From positions 1 through 64,000 of the forward strand of contig NZ_BONY01000011.1 in assembly GCF_016862955.1 (NCBI RefSeq): 64,000 bases of DNA. Reading direction: 5' to 3'. The position numbers were made by a program, and so were the translations under genes. Below are positions 1 through 9,585 of the stretch, piece by piece (within the stretch, counting starts at the first letter, position 1; every line of letters begins with the position of its first letter). The stretch is from Rhizocola hellebori (GTDB taxonomy: Bacteria; Actinomycetota; Actinomycetes; Mycobacteriales; Micromonosporaceae). The notes below the pieces were generated by a model. It was not told the origin of the DNA, did no database searches, and saw only the letters and a list, made by a program, of their open reading frames with translations.

Positions 1-1
1 T

Positions 2-1261
2 TCGGCTGAGCGTTGGGAAGGGGAGCGCGCGGCCGCTTCGCCGCCTGCCGAGCGCTGGGTGGGAGAGCCGACAGCTGAGTGGCCGGAGTCGCAGCCCGCG
101 GCTGAGCGGTGGGTGGGGGAGCCGACGGCTGAATGGCCGGAGTCGGAGCCTTTGACCGGGCGGTGGGGCGACGAGCGGGCGGCTGAGCGGTGGGTCGGGG
201 AGCCGACGGCTGAGTGGCCGGAGCCCGGGGAGCGGCGGTGGGTGGGGGAGCCCACGGCTGAATGGCCCGGGGCTGGGCGGTGGGACGACGATGACGATGA
301 AGGCGGCCCGGAACGCCGGGACAGTCTGCCCGAGCCGGCGCGCGAGGCCAACGGCTGGCGGGATGAGGCCGATGACCTGCAGGTTTGGCCGGATCCGGCC
401 GACCGGCGCGGCGGGGCGCAGCTGGCTGGACCTGCCGATGCCTGGGACAATGGCCAGATAGCCGAGGCGGAGCAGGACGATACGCCGGGCCCAGGCGACT
501 TTGCGATGGCGGGGCGGCGTGCGGTGCCGGGAGAGGAATCCGAGGCGGGGGTGTCGGAGACTAAACGCAAGAAGAGGATCAGCGGGGCCGGGTTTGTCAT
601 CGGAATTCTGTTGGCACTACTGGGTTTCTCGCTTGTTGTCCAGGTGAAGAGCAACAGCACGGACGCGGCCTACGCGTCGGCGCGCGAAGGCGATCTGCTC
701 CAGATCATGTCTGATTTGGACGGTGCGGAAAAGCGCCTGGAGCAGGACATCGCCTCGCTTGAGGCGGCAAAACGGGAGCTCGCCTCGGGTGCGGCGGGCC
801 AGGAGGCGGCCCAGGCCGCTGCCAAGGCGCGCGCGGACGACATGGGGATTCTGGCCGGCACACTGCCCGCGCAGGGGCCCGGCGTTCAGGTGGTGCTCAC
901 CGAGGTCACCGGGACGATCAAGGCGGCGAGTCTGCTGAACGCCGTGCAGGAGCTGCGCGGCGGGGGCGCCGAAGCCATTCTCATCGATGGCACCGGCGGC
1001 TCGGTCAGGGTGATCGCGTCGACGTCCTTTGTGGACGACAACGGCGGCGTCAACGTTGACGGGACAAGGCTGACCGGCCCCTACACCATCCTGGCGATCG
1101 GAGAGCCGGACACACTCAGCGACGCTGTCCAATTCGCGGGCGGGGTGGTGCCAAGGGTGAAGGAGGACGGCGGTAACGTGATCGTCAACAAACGGGACGT
1201 GGTGGAGATCAAAGATGTCCGCCCCGCCCCAGACCTGAAGTACGCCAGGCCGGCTTCCTGA
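2..1261 (+). CDS. DUF881 family membrane protein with repetitive N-terminus (5' partial)
   Basis: The reading frame is open to the left edge of the window, so the gene starts upstream; the GTG at 59 lies inside a repeat unit and is not a convincing start. The visible N-terminal part is acidic, low-complexity and carries four copies of a unit resembling RWVGEPTAEWPE. A single transmembrane segment (GFVIGILLALLGFSLVVQV, about 195 residues into the visible part) is followed by a short coiled coil and a C-terminal DUF881 domain predicted to lie outside the membrane. In mycobacteria the equivalent gene (Rv1825) also precedes gcvH. DUF881 proteins are linked by context to cell envelope or division but have no proven biochemical role. 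Confidence 0.85.
   Translation, partial: SAERWEGERAAASPPAERWVGEPTAEWPESQPAAERWVGEPTAEWPESEPLTGRWGDERAAERWVGEPTAEWPEPGERRWVGEPTAEWPGAGRWDDDDDEGGPERRDSLPEPAREANGWRDEADDLQVWPDPADRRGGAQLAGPADAWDNGQIAEAEQDDTPGPGDFAMAGRRAVPGEESEAGVSETKRKKRISGAGFVIGILLALLGFSLVVQVKSNSTDAAYASAREGDLLQIMSDLDGAEKRLEQDIASLEAAKRELASGAAGQEAAQAAAKARADDMGILAGTLPAQGPGVQVVLTEVTGTIKAASLLNAVQELRGGGAEAILIDGTGGSVRVIASTSFVDDNGGVNVDGTRLTGPYTILAIGEPDTLSDAVQFAGGVVPRVKEDGGNVIVNKRDVVEIKDVRPAPDLKYARPAS
47..275 (+). repeat. Four imperfect tandem copies encoding RWVGEPTAEWPE units
   Basis: Copies begin near 47, 102, 182 and 230, each about 40 bases and most sharing the core gagccgacggctga with one or two changes. They are in frame with the DUF881 gene and encode Trp/Glu/Pro-rich units in the predicted cytoplasmic tail. 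Upstream codons from base 2 (SAERWEGERA) look like a further diverged unit, so the array probably continues left of the window. Confidence 0.8.
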
Positions 1262-1299
1262 GCCGGACTGGGTTAAGGCTTGCGCGAAGGGATCGCATA

Positions 1300-1683
1300 G
1301 TGAACGTTCCTGAGGACCTGCGGTACACGGCCGAACATGAGTGGGTGCGGGTTGAGCCCAGTGGCGTCGTGCGCGTGGGCATCACGGACTTCGCCCAGGA
1401 CTCGCTCGGTGACATCGTCTACGTGCAGCTGCCGGCCGTCGGCAGCAAGGTGTCGTCCGGCGACTCCTTCGGTGAGGTGGAGTCCACCAAGAGCGTTTCC
1501 GAGATCTATGCGCCGATCAGCGGTGAGGTGACCGCCCGCAACGAGGGGGTCGAAGCCTCGCCCGAGATCATCAACAGCGACCCCTATGAGGAGGGCTGGC
1601 TGGTGGAGATCCAGATCGCCGATCCCAGCGAGGTCGAGGCGCTGCTCACCGCCGCCGCCTATGCGGAGCTGACGCAGAGCTGA
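1300..1683 (+). CDS. gcvH: Glycine cleavage system H protein
   Basis: Lipoyl-carrier protein of the glycine cleavage system; it shuttles the aminomethyl group between the P, T and L proteins in the cytoplasm. At 127 residues it has normal length. The lipoyl attachment site is Lys64 in ESTKS, inside the conserved FGEVESTKSVSEIYAPISGE stretch. GTG start at 1300 with a gaaggga ribosome site upstream. It follows the DUF881 gene and precedes garA as in Mycobacterium tuberculosis (Rv1826). The P protein gene gcvP lies 4.8 kb downstream; gcvT and an lpd gene are not in this window. Confidence 0.97.
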   Translation: MNVPEDLRYTAEHEWVRVEPSGVVRVGITDFAQDSLGDIVYVQLPAVGSKVSSGDSFGEVESTKSVSEIYAPISGEVTARNEGVEASPEIINSDPYEEGWLVEIQIADPSEVEALLTAAAYAELTQS

Positions 1684-1702
1684 CACCTGCCGCGCGTTGC
1701 GG

Positions 1703-1732
1703 TTGACCGTCCATTTCGATCCTGGCTAGGCT
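1703..1732 (+). promoter_or_regulatory. Promoter candidate for garA (TTGACC N18 TAGGCT)
   Basis: A -35 like TTGACC (1703-1708) and a -10 like TAGGCT (1727-1732) are separated by 18 bases in the 126-base gap between gcvH and garA. The same TAGGnT type of -10 appears at the 5294-5324 promoter. Called by eye only. Confidence 0.45.
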
Positions 1733-1809
1733 CGCCCACAGCGGTCGCCAGCCAGTATCGATGACCCGAGCTACGCTTCTTTGCCAAACGAGAGCCACGA
1801 GGTGGTCCG

Positions 1810-2247
1810 ATGACGCGTCCAGACGACGAGTTTCCCCAGCTCGACGTCACGTCGACCCTGAATCTCGGCCTGGACGAGATTCCCGAGGGGCCAGACGCTG
1901 ATGTCGTCCCGGGCCGTGTGTCGAGCCAGCTTCCTCCTGGGATGGCCCTGCTGGTGGTGCGCCGCGGCCCTAACGCAGGCGCCCGCTTCCTTCTTGATCA
2001 CGATGTGACGACCAGTGGCCGCCATCCTGATAGCGACATTTTCCTCGACGATGTCACTGTGTCGCGCCGCCATGCCGAGTTCCACCGGGACGGCTCCACG
2101 TTCACGGTGCGCGATGTGGGCAGCCTCAACGGCACTTACGTCAACCGGGAGCGGGTCGAGTCGGCCACCCTCAACAACGGCGATGAGGTGCAGATCGGCA
2201 AGTTCCGGCTGGTTTACGTCGCGGGGCCGCGCACTGAGGAGGGGTGA
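1810..2247 (+). CDS. garA: FHA-domain metabolic regulator GarA/OdhI
   Basis: Small forkhead-associated protein that in mycobacteria and corynebacteria binds and inhibits 2-oxoglutarate dehydrogenase and regulates glutamate metabolism until phosphorylated by PknB/PknG-type kinases. At 145 residues the length fits. The FHA domain spans about 45-138 with the phosphothreonine-binding residues Arg71, Ser85 and Asn107 (SGRHPDSD, SRRHAEF, GSLNGTY). The N-terminal tail has Thr14 and Thr16 in DVTSTLNL. The mycobacterial tail has the motif ETTS, so the phospho-acceptor motif is altered but still has two threonines. Location between gcvH and a merR gene matches Rv1827. Confidence 0.93.
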   Translation: MTRPDDEFPQLDVTSTLNLGLDEIPEGPDADVVPGRVSSQLPPGMALLVVRRGPNAGARFLLDHDVTTSGRHPDSDIFLDDVTVSRRHAEFHRDGSTFTVRDVGSLNGTYVNRERVESATLNNGDEVQIGKFRLVYVAGPRTEEG

Positions 2248-2257
2248 GGGGTCTGCG

Positions 2258-2971
2258 GTGCCGGCGGAACAGGCCGCGCGCGACCCGTCACTGCTGAGCA
2301 TTGGTGAGGTGCTGACCCAGCTGCGGGTCGACTATCCCGACACCACCATCTCCAAGCTGCGATTTTTGGAGACCGAGGGGCTGGTACAGCCGCAACGCAC
2401 GCAGTCGGGCTACCGCAAGTACAGCGGCGACGATGTGGCGCGGCTGCGCTACGTCCTGGCCGCCCAGCGCGACCAGTACCTGCCCCTGCGCGTCATCCGC
2501 CAGCAGCTCGACGACGGGGCCCACGTTGCCCCGCCCCCGTCAGCGCCGCAGCGGCCGGCGCTGGTGGCCGTCCGCGACCTCGAGCCACCCGGCCCGCCCG
2601 ACGCCCGGTTGCGGCGCTCTGAGCTGTGCTCGCGGGCCGAAATCTCCGACGAGACGCTCGCCGGCCTGGAGCAGCACGGCCTGATCGCGCCCCGGCCCGG
2701 CGGCTGGTACGACGCCGACGCGCTCGCCGTAGCGGAGGTCGCCGGGTTGCTGGCCCAGTACGGGATAGAGGCAAGACACCTGCGCCCGTACAAGGTCGCG
2801 GCCGACCGCGAAGCGGGCCTGTTCGCCCAGATCATCGCGCCGCTGATGCGCCAGCAGTCACCGGGGCGGGAGGCACGCGCCGAGGCGGCCATGCGTGAGC
2901 TGATGTTGCTCTCGCAGCGGCTTCATCTAGCGCTGCTACGGTCAGGGCTCAACGACACACTGGGACCGTAG
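2258..2971 (+). CDS. MerR-family regulator, FtsR/Rv1828 type
   Basis: Winged-helix MerR DNA-binding domain in residues about 13-85 (LLSIGEVLTQL, SKLRFLETEGLVQPQRT, GYRKYSGDDVARLRYV), followed by a C-terminal helical effector/dimerisation part without the CxxC-type cysteines of metal or SoxR sensors. The orthologue in Corynebacterium glutamicum (FtsR) activates ftsZ; Rv1828 is the mycobacterial member. I chose GTG 2258, which leaves 237 residues and places a GAGGAGGGG ribosome site at the end of garA; the frame is open further upstream through garA but that part is not protein-like. It is co-directional with garA, 10 bases apart. Confidence 0.88.
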   Translation: MPAEQAARDPSLLSIGEVLTQLRVDYPDTTISKLRFLETEGLVQPQRTQSGYRKYSGDDVARLRYVLAAQRDQYLPLRVIRQQLDDGAHVAPPPSAPQRPALVAVRDLEPPGPPDARLRRSELCSRAEISDETLAGLEQHGLIAPRPGGWYDADALAVAEVAGLLAQYGIEARHLRPYKVAADREAGLFAQIIAPLMRQQSPGREARAEAAMRELMLLSQRLHLALLRSGLNDTLGP

Positions 2972-2978
2972 CGGGACG

Positions 2979-3019
2979 TTGCACGCAGCGCTGGCACGGT
3001 TCAGGCGTGTAGCGTGCAA
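2979..3019. promoter_or_regulatory. Inverted repeat TTGCACGC-N25-GCGTGCAA upstream of the DUF151 gene
   Basis: Perfect 8-base arms (2979-2986 and 3012-3019) in the 77-base gap between the first merR gene and the DUF151 gene. It may be a protein-binding site or an RNA hairpin; no known consensus was matched. Confidence 0.4.
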
Positions 3020-3048
3020 TACATGGGCAGCGGACGAGGAGGCCTGAG

Positions 3049-3519
3049 GTGCGCGAGCTAAGCGTGGTCGGTGTTCGGGTCGAGTTGCCGACCAACCAGC
3101 CGATCGTGCTGTTGCGAGAAGTTGAAGGCGACCGTTACCTGCCGATTTGGATCGGCGCGGTGGAAGCCACAGCGATCGCCTACGAGCAGCAGGGCGTCAA
3201 ACCGGCCCGGCCGTTGACCCACGATCTGCTTCGGGACCTGCTGGAGGCGCTCTCCGCGCCGCTGCAGGCGGTCGAGATCGTGGAGTTGCGCGACAACATT
3301 TTCTACGCGGATCTGTTGCTCGGAGAGGCCGGTGCCATCCGGGTCTCCGCGCGGCCCAGCGATGCCATCGCGCTCGCGTTGCGGGTGGGTGCGCCGGTGC
3401 GCTGCGCCGACCAGGTCCTCGACGAGGCGGGGATCATTATCCCCGATGAGCAAGAGGATGAAGTCGAGAAGTTCCGGGAATTCCTGGAACAGGTGCGCCC
3501 AGAGGACTTTGCCAGTTAA
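3049..3519 (+). CDS. Bifunctional nuclease family protein (DUF151, Rv1829-like)
   Basis: At 156 residues it contains one DUF151/bifunctional nuclease domain over almost its full length (VGVRVELPTNQPIVLLRE, YLPIWIGAVEATAI, ARPSDAIALALRVGAPV), then an acidic UVR-like tail (DEQEDEVEKFREFLEQV). Plant and Thermotoga relatives show nuclease or structural folds of this type, but the role of the actinobacterial protein is not established. GTG start preceded by GAGGAGG. It sits between two merR genes in the same order as Rv1828-Rv1829-Rv1830, which suggests a link with the division regulators. Confidence 0.92.
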   Translation: MRELSVVGVRVELPTNQPIVLLREVEGDRYLPIWIGAVEATAIAYEQQGVKPARPLTHDLLRDLLEALSAPLQAVEIVELRDNIFYADLLLGEAGAIRVSARPSDAIALALRVGAPVRCADQVLDEAGIIIPDEQEDEVEKFREFLEQVRPEDFAS

Positions 3520-3611
3520 GTCGGGCAATAACGAGCGAATCGTTGTTGGGTGACGGTTCCGGACACCATTGTGGCGTGTCGCGAGGTTGCGTCCCCTCAT
3601 CGAGCGCGAAT

Positions 3612-3643
3612 CCGCTATAGGGTTGCCGCTAGAAAGATAGCGG
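3612..3643 (+). promoter_or_regulatory. Operator-like CCGCTA repeats upstream of the second merR gene
   Basis: Three copies of the hexamer lie just before the start codon at 3655: CCGCTA at 3612 and 3626, and its reverse TAGCGG at 3638. The last two form an inverted repeat with a 6-base spacer. A TATAGG between the first two could serve as a -10. The arrangement fits autoregulation by the MerR protein encoded next. Confidence 0.45.
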
Positions 3644-3654
3644 GAGGTTCACCG

Positions 3655-4230
3655 ATGCTCGAGCCCGATGGTTCGCCTGACGCCGGCACCGCGTCCGATG
3701 TGGACGACGCGGTGGGATACCGCGGAGTGACCGCCTGCCACGCGGTGGGCATCAGCTACCGCCAGCTCGACTACTGGGCTCGGACAGCGCTGGTGGTGCC
3801 CAGCATCCGCGACGCGTCCGGCTCGGGCACGCAGCGCCTCTATTCCTTCCGCGATCTCGTGGTGCTCAAGGTGGTCAAGCGGCTCCTCGACGCCGGGGTC
3901 TCGCTGCAGAACATCCGCCGCGCGATCGACACGCTGCGCGCTTACGGCGCCGATGACCTGGCCACGATCACGCTGATCTCCGATGGCACCACGGTTTACG
4001 AGTGCCGGTCCCCGGAGGAGGTGGTCGACCTGCTGCAGGGCGGCCAGGGCGTCTTCGGCATCGCCATCGGGGGCGCGTTCAAAGAGGTTCAGGGTTCGCT
4101 TTCGCACCTGCCCGCCGAGCGCGGGGAGTCCTCGACCGCGCCAGAGGTGGCCCAGCTTCCCGTTCCGCAGGCGTGGGGCGGGGTGGAAGACGAGCTCGCC
4201 GCGCGGCGAGCCCGTCGCAAGGCCAGCTGA
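3655..4230 (+). CDS. MerR-family regulator, Rv1830/McdR type
   Basis: At 191 residues it has an N-terminal MerR winged helix (GYRGVTACHAVGISYRQLDY, then QRLYSFRDLVVLKVVKRLLD, about residues 21-90) and a C-terminal part of the DUF/MlrA-like type (TLISDGTTVYECRSPEEVVD). Mycobacterial Rv1830 (McdR) affects cell division. I chose ATG 3655 because of the GGGAGG ribosome site 8 bases upstream; an in-frame GTG at 3550 would run through the putative operator. Its stop codon directly abuts the stop of the convergent aldo/keto reductase at 4231. Confidence 0.9.
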   Translation: MLEPDGSPDAGTASDVDDAVGYRGVTACHAVGISYRQLDYWARTALVVPSIRDASGSGTQRLYSFRDLVVLKVVKRLLDAGVSLQNIRRAIDTLRAYGADDLATITLISDGTTVYECRSPEEVVDLLQGGQGVFGIAIGGAFKEVQGSLSHLPAERGESSTAPEVAQLPVPQAWGGVEDELAARRARRKAS

Positions 4231-5262
4231 CTACGCCGCTTCCGAGGAGCGCGACCACAGGTTGATGTCGCCTTCGGTGGCGAATTGATCGATCTCGGCC
4301 AGCTCGTCCGAGGTGAACAGCAGGTTGTCCAGGGCGGCGATGTTGGTTTCCAGCTGTTTCACGCTCGAGGCGCCGATCACCAGGCTGGTCATGCGCTCGT
4401 CGCGCAGCGCCCACGCCAATGCCAGCTGTGCCAATGATTGGCCGCGTCGCCGGGCTATGTCGTTGAGTCCGCGCACCTTGGCCATGTTGCTGTCGTTGAG
4501 CTGGGACTCCGACAGGGCGCCTCCGGTGCGAATACGAGAGTCCTCCGGTACCCCGGAAAGGTAGCGATCGGTCAAAAGACCTTGCGCCAGCGGGGAAAAG
4601 GCGATGCAGCCGGCGCCGACCTCCTCCAGGGTGTCGAGCAGCTGATCCTCCTCCAGCCAACGGTTGATCATCGAGTAGGAGGGCTGGTGGATGAGCAGCG
4701 GCGTGCCCATCTGGCGCAGGATCGCGGCCGCTTCCCGGGTTTTGGCCGACGAGTAGGAGGAAATGCCTACGTAGAGCGCCTTTCCGGTCCGCACGGCGGC
4801 GTCGAGCGCACCCATCGTCTCCTCGAGCGGGGTGTCTGGGTCGAAGCGGTGCGAGTAGAAGATGTCCACATAGTCCATGCCCATCCGGCGCAGCGACTGG
4901 TCCAGCGAGGCGGTCAGGTATTTGCGTGAACCCCACTGGCCGTAGGGGCCGGGCCACATGTCATAGCCGGCCTTGGTCGAGATGACCAGCTCGTCGCGGT
5001 AGCCCCGCAGATCGGTGGCGAGCATCCGGCCGAAGTTCTCCTCCGCGGCTCCGTAGGGAGGTCCGTAGTTGTTGGCCAGGTCGAAATGGGTCACGCCGAG
5101 GTCGAAGGCGCGCCGCACGATCGCGGTTTGGGTCTGCCACGGCCGGTCATCGCCGAAGTTGTGCCACAGGCCGAGTGAGATTGCCGGAAGCAGCAGGCCG
5201 CTGCGCCCGGTGCGCCGGTAGGTCATCGAGTCGTAGCGGTTCGCTTCTGCGACGTAGGTCAT
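4231..5262 (-). CDS. Aldo/keto reductase, L-glyceraldehyde 3-phosphate reductase (YghZ/AKR14) type
   Basis: NADPH-dependent (alpha/beta)8 barrel oxidoreductase of 343 residues. Signature pieces include TRRTGRSGLLLPAISLGLWH-like entry (starting RRTGRSG), HFDLANNYGPPYGAAEENFG with the catalytic Asp and Tyr, the Lys of STKAGYD, YVDIFYSHRFDPDTPLEET and the C-terminal cofactor motif VIGASSVKQLETN. The PYGAAEENFG and HRFDPDTPLEETMGAL blocks are typical of the YghZ/GpR group, which detoxifies methylglyoxal-like aldehydes. It is divergent from the quinone oxidoreductase at 5331 and shares its 68-base promoter gap, so both may answer to redox or electrophile stress. A second, different aldo/keto reductase lies at 54252. 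Confidence 0.9.
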   Translation of the reverse strand: MTYVAEANRYDSMTYRRTGRSGLLLPAISLGLWHNFGDDRPWQTQTAIVRRAFDLGVTHFDLANNYGPPYGAAEENFGRMLATDLRGYRDELVISTKAGYDMWPGPYGQWGSRKYLTASLDQSLRRMGMDYVDIFYSHRFDPDTPLEETMGALDAAVRTGKALYVGISSYSSAKTREAAAILRQMGTPLLIHQPSYSMINRWLEEDQLLDTLEEVGAGCIAFSPLAQGLLTDRYLSGVPEDSRIRTGGALSESQLNDSNMAKVRGLNDIARRRGQSLAQLALAWALRDERMTSLVIGASSVKQLETNIAALDNLLFTSDELAEIDQFATEGDINLWSRSSEAA

Positions 5263-5293
5263 AGTCCCGAGCCTAGATCACCCAAGATCCGTC

Positions 5294-5324
5294 TTGACCT
5301 CAACTTAACTTGAACTCCTAGGTT
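5294..5324 (+). promoter_or_regulatory. SoxR/MerR-type promoter: TTGACC N19 TAGGTT with a dyad in the spacer
   Basis: The -35 TTGACC (5294-5299) and -10 TAGGTT (5319-5324) are separated by 19 bases, the over-long spacing typical of promoters activated by MerR-family proteins. The spacer holds CCTCAACTTAACTTGAA (5298-5314), which differs at one position from the core of the Escherichia coli SoxR box in the soxS promoter (CCTCAAGTTAACTTGA). The predicted transcription start falls on or next to the ATG at 5331, so the mRNA would be leaderless or nearly so. Confidence 0.65.
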
Positions 5325-5330
5325 CTGTGC

Positions 5331-6278
5331 ATGAAGCTGATTCGCCAGTACGAATTCGGCCCGGCCGAGAACCTTCGCTATGAGGACGCTCCGGACCTGC
5401 AGCCCGGGCCGGGTCAGGTGCGCATCGACGTTGCCGCGGCCGGAGTCCACCTCATCGACACCACCTTCCGCAAGGGCATCCAGGCCGGCCCGCCGTTGCC
5501 CACGCTGCCTTACACCCCCGGCCGCGAGGTGGCCGGCACGGTGGCCCTGGCCGGGCCCGGGGTGGACCCCGCCTGGCTGGGCAAACGGGTCACCGCGCAT
5601 CTGGGCATGGTCAGCGGCGGCTATGCCTCGCAAGCGCTTGCCAATGTCGATTCCCTTCATGTGGTATCAGACAATGCTTCGTTTGAAGAGGCAGTGGCCA
5701 TGATCGGCACAGGCCGCACGGCGATGGGGATCCTCACCATCGCCGCGCTGACCACGGACGATGTCGTGCTGGTGACCTCGGCGGCCGGCGGCCTTGGCGC
5801 ACTTCTGCTCCAGGCGGCCCGCAGCGTGGGCGCCCGGACCATCGCGGCGGCCGGGGGCGCCGCGAAACTCGACCTGGTCGACGCGGACGTCAAACGTGAC
5901 TATCTCGAACAGGATTGGGCGCAGGGCCTGGACCCGAAACCGACAGTCGTGCTCGAGGCGGTCGGGGGTGAGATTGGCCGCACCGCGATGAAGGCGCTGG
6001 CCCCCGGCGGGCGGCTGGTGATGTACGGCTTCTCGGCCGGTTCGATGATCGAGCTGAGCGCGGGGGACCTCTACTCGGGCAGCATCTCCGCCCACGTGGC
6101 CCTGGGTCCCGCCCTGCTCAAGGGCGGTATGCGGGGTCTGGAAGAGCGGTCCATGGCGGCGCTGGCCGCCCGCGAGCTGGTGCCGCTGATCACCACTTTC
6201 CCGCTGGCGGAGGCGGCCAAGGCTCAAACCGCGCTCGAGACTCGCGCCACTGTGGGTAAGACGGTCTTATTGCCGTAA
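5331..6278 (+). CDS. Zinc-free medium-chain dehydrogenase, NADPH:quinone oxidoreductase type
   Basis: At 315 residues, with an N-terminal GroES-like fold (MKLIRQYEFGPAENLRYED, GVHLIDTTFRKG) and a C-terminal Rossmann domain with the nucleotide motif VLVTSAAGGLGALLLQAARS (about residues 146-165). The catalytic-zinc cysteine/histidine set of alcohol dehydrogenases is absent, as in the QOR/zeta-crystallin group, which reduces quinones or enones. No ribosome site is visible before ATG 5331, in keeping with a leaderless transcript from the MerR-type promoter. It lies between the two-gene insertion point and the gcvP riboswitch. Confidence 0.9.
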   Translation: MKLIRQYEFGPAENLRYEDAPDLQPGPGQVRIDVAAAGVHLIDTTFRKGIQAGPPLPTLPYTPGREVAGTVALAGPGVDPAWLGKRVTAHLGMVSGGYASQALANVDSLHVVSDNASFEEAVAMIGTGRTAMGILTIAALTTDDVVLVTSAAGGLGALLLQAARSVGARTIAAAGGAAKLDLVDADVKRDYLEQDWAQGLDPKPTVVLEAVGGEIGRTAMKALAPGGRLVMYGFSAGSMIELSAGDLYSGSISAHVALGPALLKGGMRGLEERSMAALAARELVPLITTFPLAEAAKAQTALETRATVGKTVLLP

Positions 6279-6281
6279 CAG

Positions 6282-6310
6282 TTGGCTGGTAGCGTTGCGC
6301 TTGCTAGCAA
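6282..6310 (+). promoter_or_regulatory. Promoter candidate for the gcvP riboswitch transcript
   Basis: TTGGCT (6282-6287), 17-base spacer, TAGCAA (6305-6310). The implied start is near 6317, just before the conserved GCGGGAGAG of the riboswitch, which makes the call more credible. Confidence 0.5.
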
Positions 6311-6311
6311 A

Positions 6312-6440
6312 CCGTGCGGGAGAGTCCGCCACCACGCGGCGCCGAAGGGGCAATTCCTCCCCGGAACCTCTCAGGCACCCGGACCGGACGGTGAAGGCAA
6401 CTCTGAAGCGAGGGTGCGACAGAGGGGGAGGACGGTGCAC
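6312..6440 (+). ncRNA. Glycine riboswitch (gcvT motif) controlling gcvP
   Basis: Conserved blocks of the glycine aptamer are present in order: GCGGGAGAGTCC (about 6317), GCGCCGAAGGGGCAA (6339-6353), CCGGAACCTCTCAGGCACC (about 6361-6379) and GGACCG. After the single aptamer comes GAAGGCAACTCTGAAGCGAGGG, which looks like the partial second unit common beside one-aptamer versions. It ends about 25 bases before the gcvP start. Glycine binding is expected to raise expression of glycine cleavage genes. Confidence 0.9.
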
Positions 6441-6464
6441 TAGTCCTCGCCTTCAGGAGTCTTC

Positions 6465-9230
<2,766 letters not shown>

Positions 9231-9231
9231 A

Positions 9232-9432
9232 TCATCCAGCCAGAGCGTGCAGCGCAGGGCCGCGGTGGGGGGAGATGGTGGAGCCGTCGGGCATGAGCTC
9301 GCCGGTGTCCTCGAACACGATCACACCATTGCAGAGCAGGCTCCAGCCTTGCTCCGGGAAGGATGCGACTACTTTGGCGGCATCGTGGTCGATCGCGTCG
9401 GCCAACGGGCAGGGGGGTTGGTGCTGGCACAT
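9232..9432 (-). CDS. DUF5999 small protein
   Basis: A 66-residue protein starting MCQHQPPCPLADAIDHDAAK and containing GWSLLCNGVIVFEDTGEL, a pattern I recognise as the DUF5999 family found across streptomycetes and relatives. Cys2, His4 and Cys8 could bind a metal, but this is inference. I chose ATG 9432, with a GGAGAAAG ribosome site; the frame also opens 14 codons earlier. Function unknown. Its stop nearly abuts the gcvP stop and it is divergent from pabB. Confidence 0.85.
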   Translation of the reverse strand: MCQHQPPCPLADAIDHDAAKVVASFPEQGWSLLCNGVIVFEDTGELMPDGSTISPHRGPALHALAG

Positions 9433-9468
9433 GATGGGTCTTTCTCCGGGGTTCTCGCTAGGGGTTAG

Positions 9469-9485
9469 CTCCACACCCTGTGGAG
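9469..9485. promoter_or_regulatory. Perfect palindrome CTCCACA-CCC-TGTGGAG before DUF5999
   Basis: Seven-base arms around a 3-base centre, 37 bases upstream of the DUF5999 start and in the DUF5999-pabB divergent gap. Position and symmetry fit a repressor or activator site. Confidence 0.45.
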
Positions 9486-9585
9486 TTACTCACATGAACA
9501 GTGACGCACGCTACCAACCTAAACGAGCCATTAACGAGCAAGTTTTCGGGTTACCCGCGTGGAATCAGCCCTTCGGACGATCACA

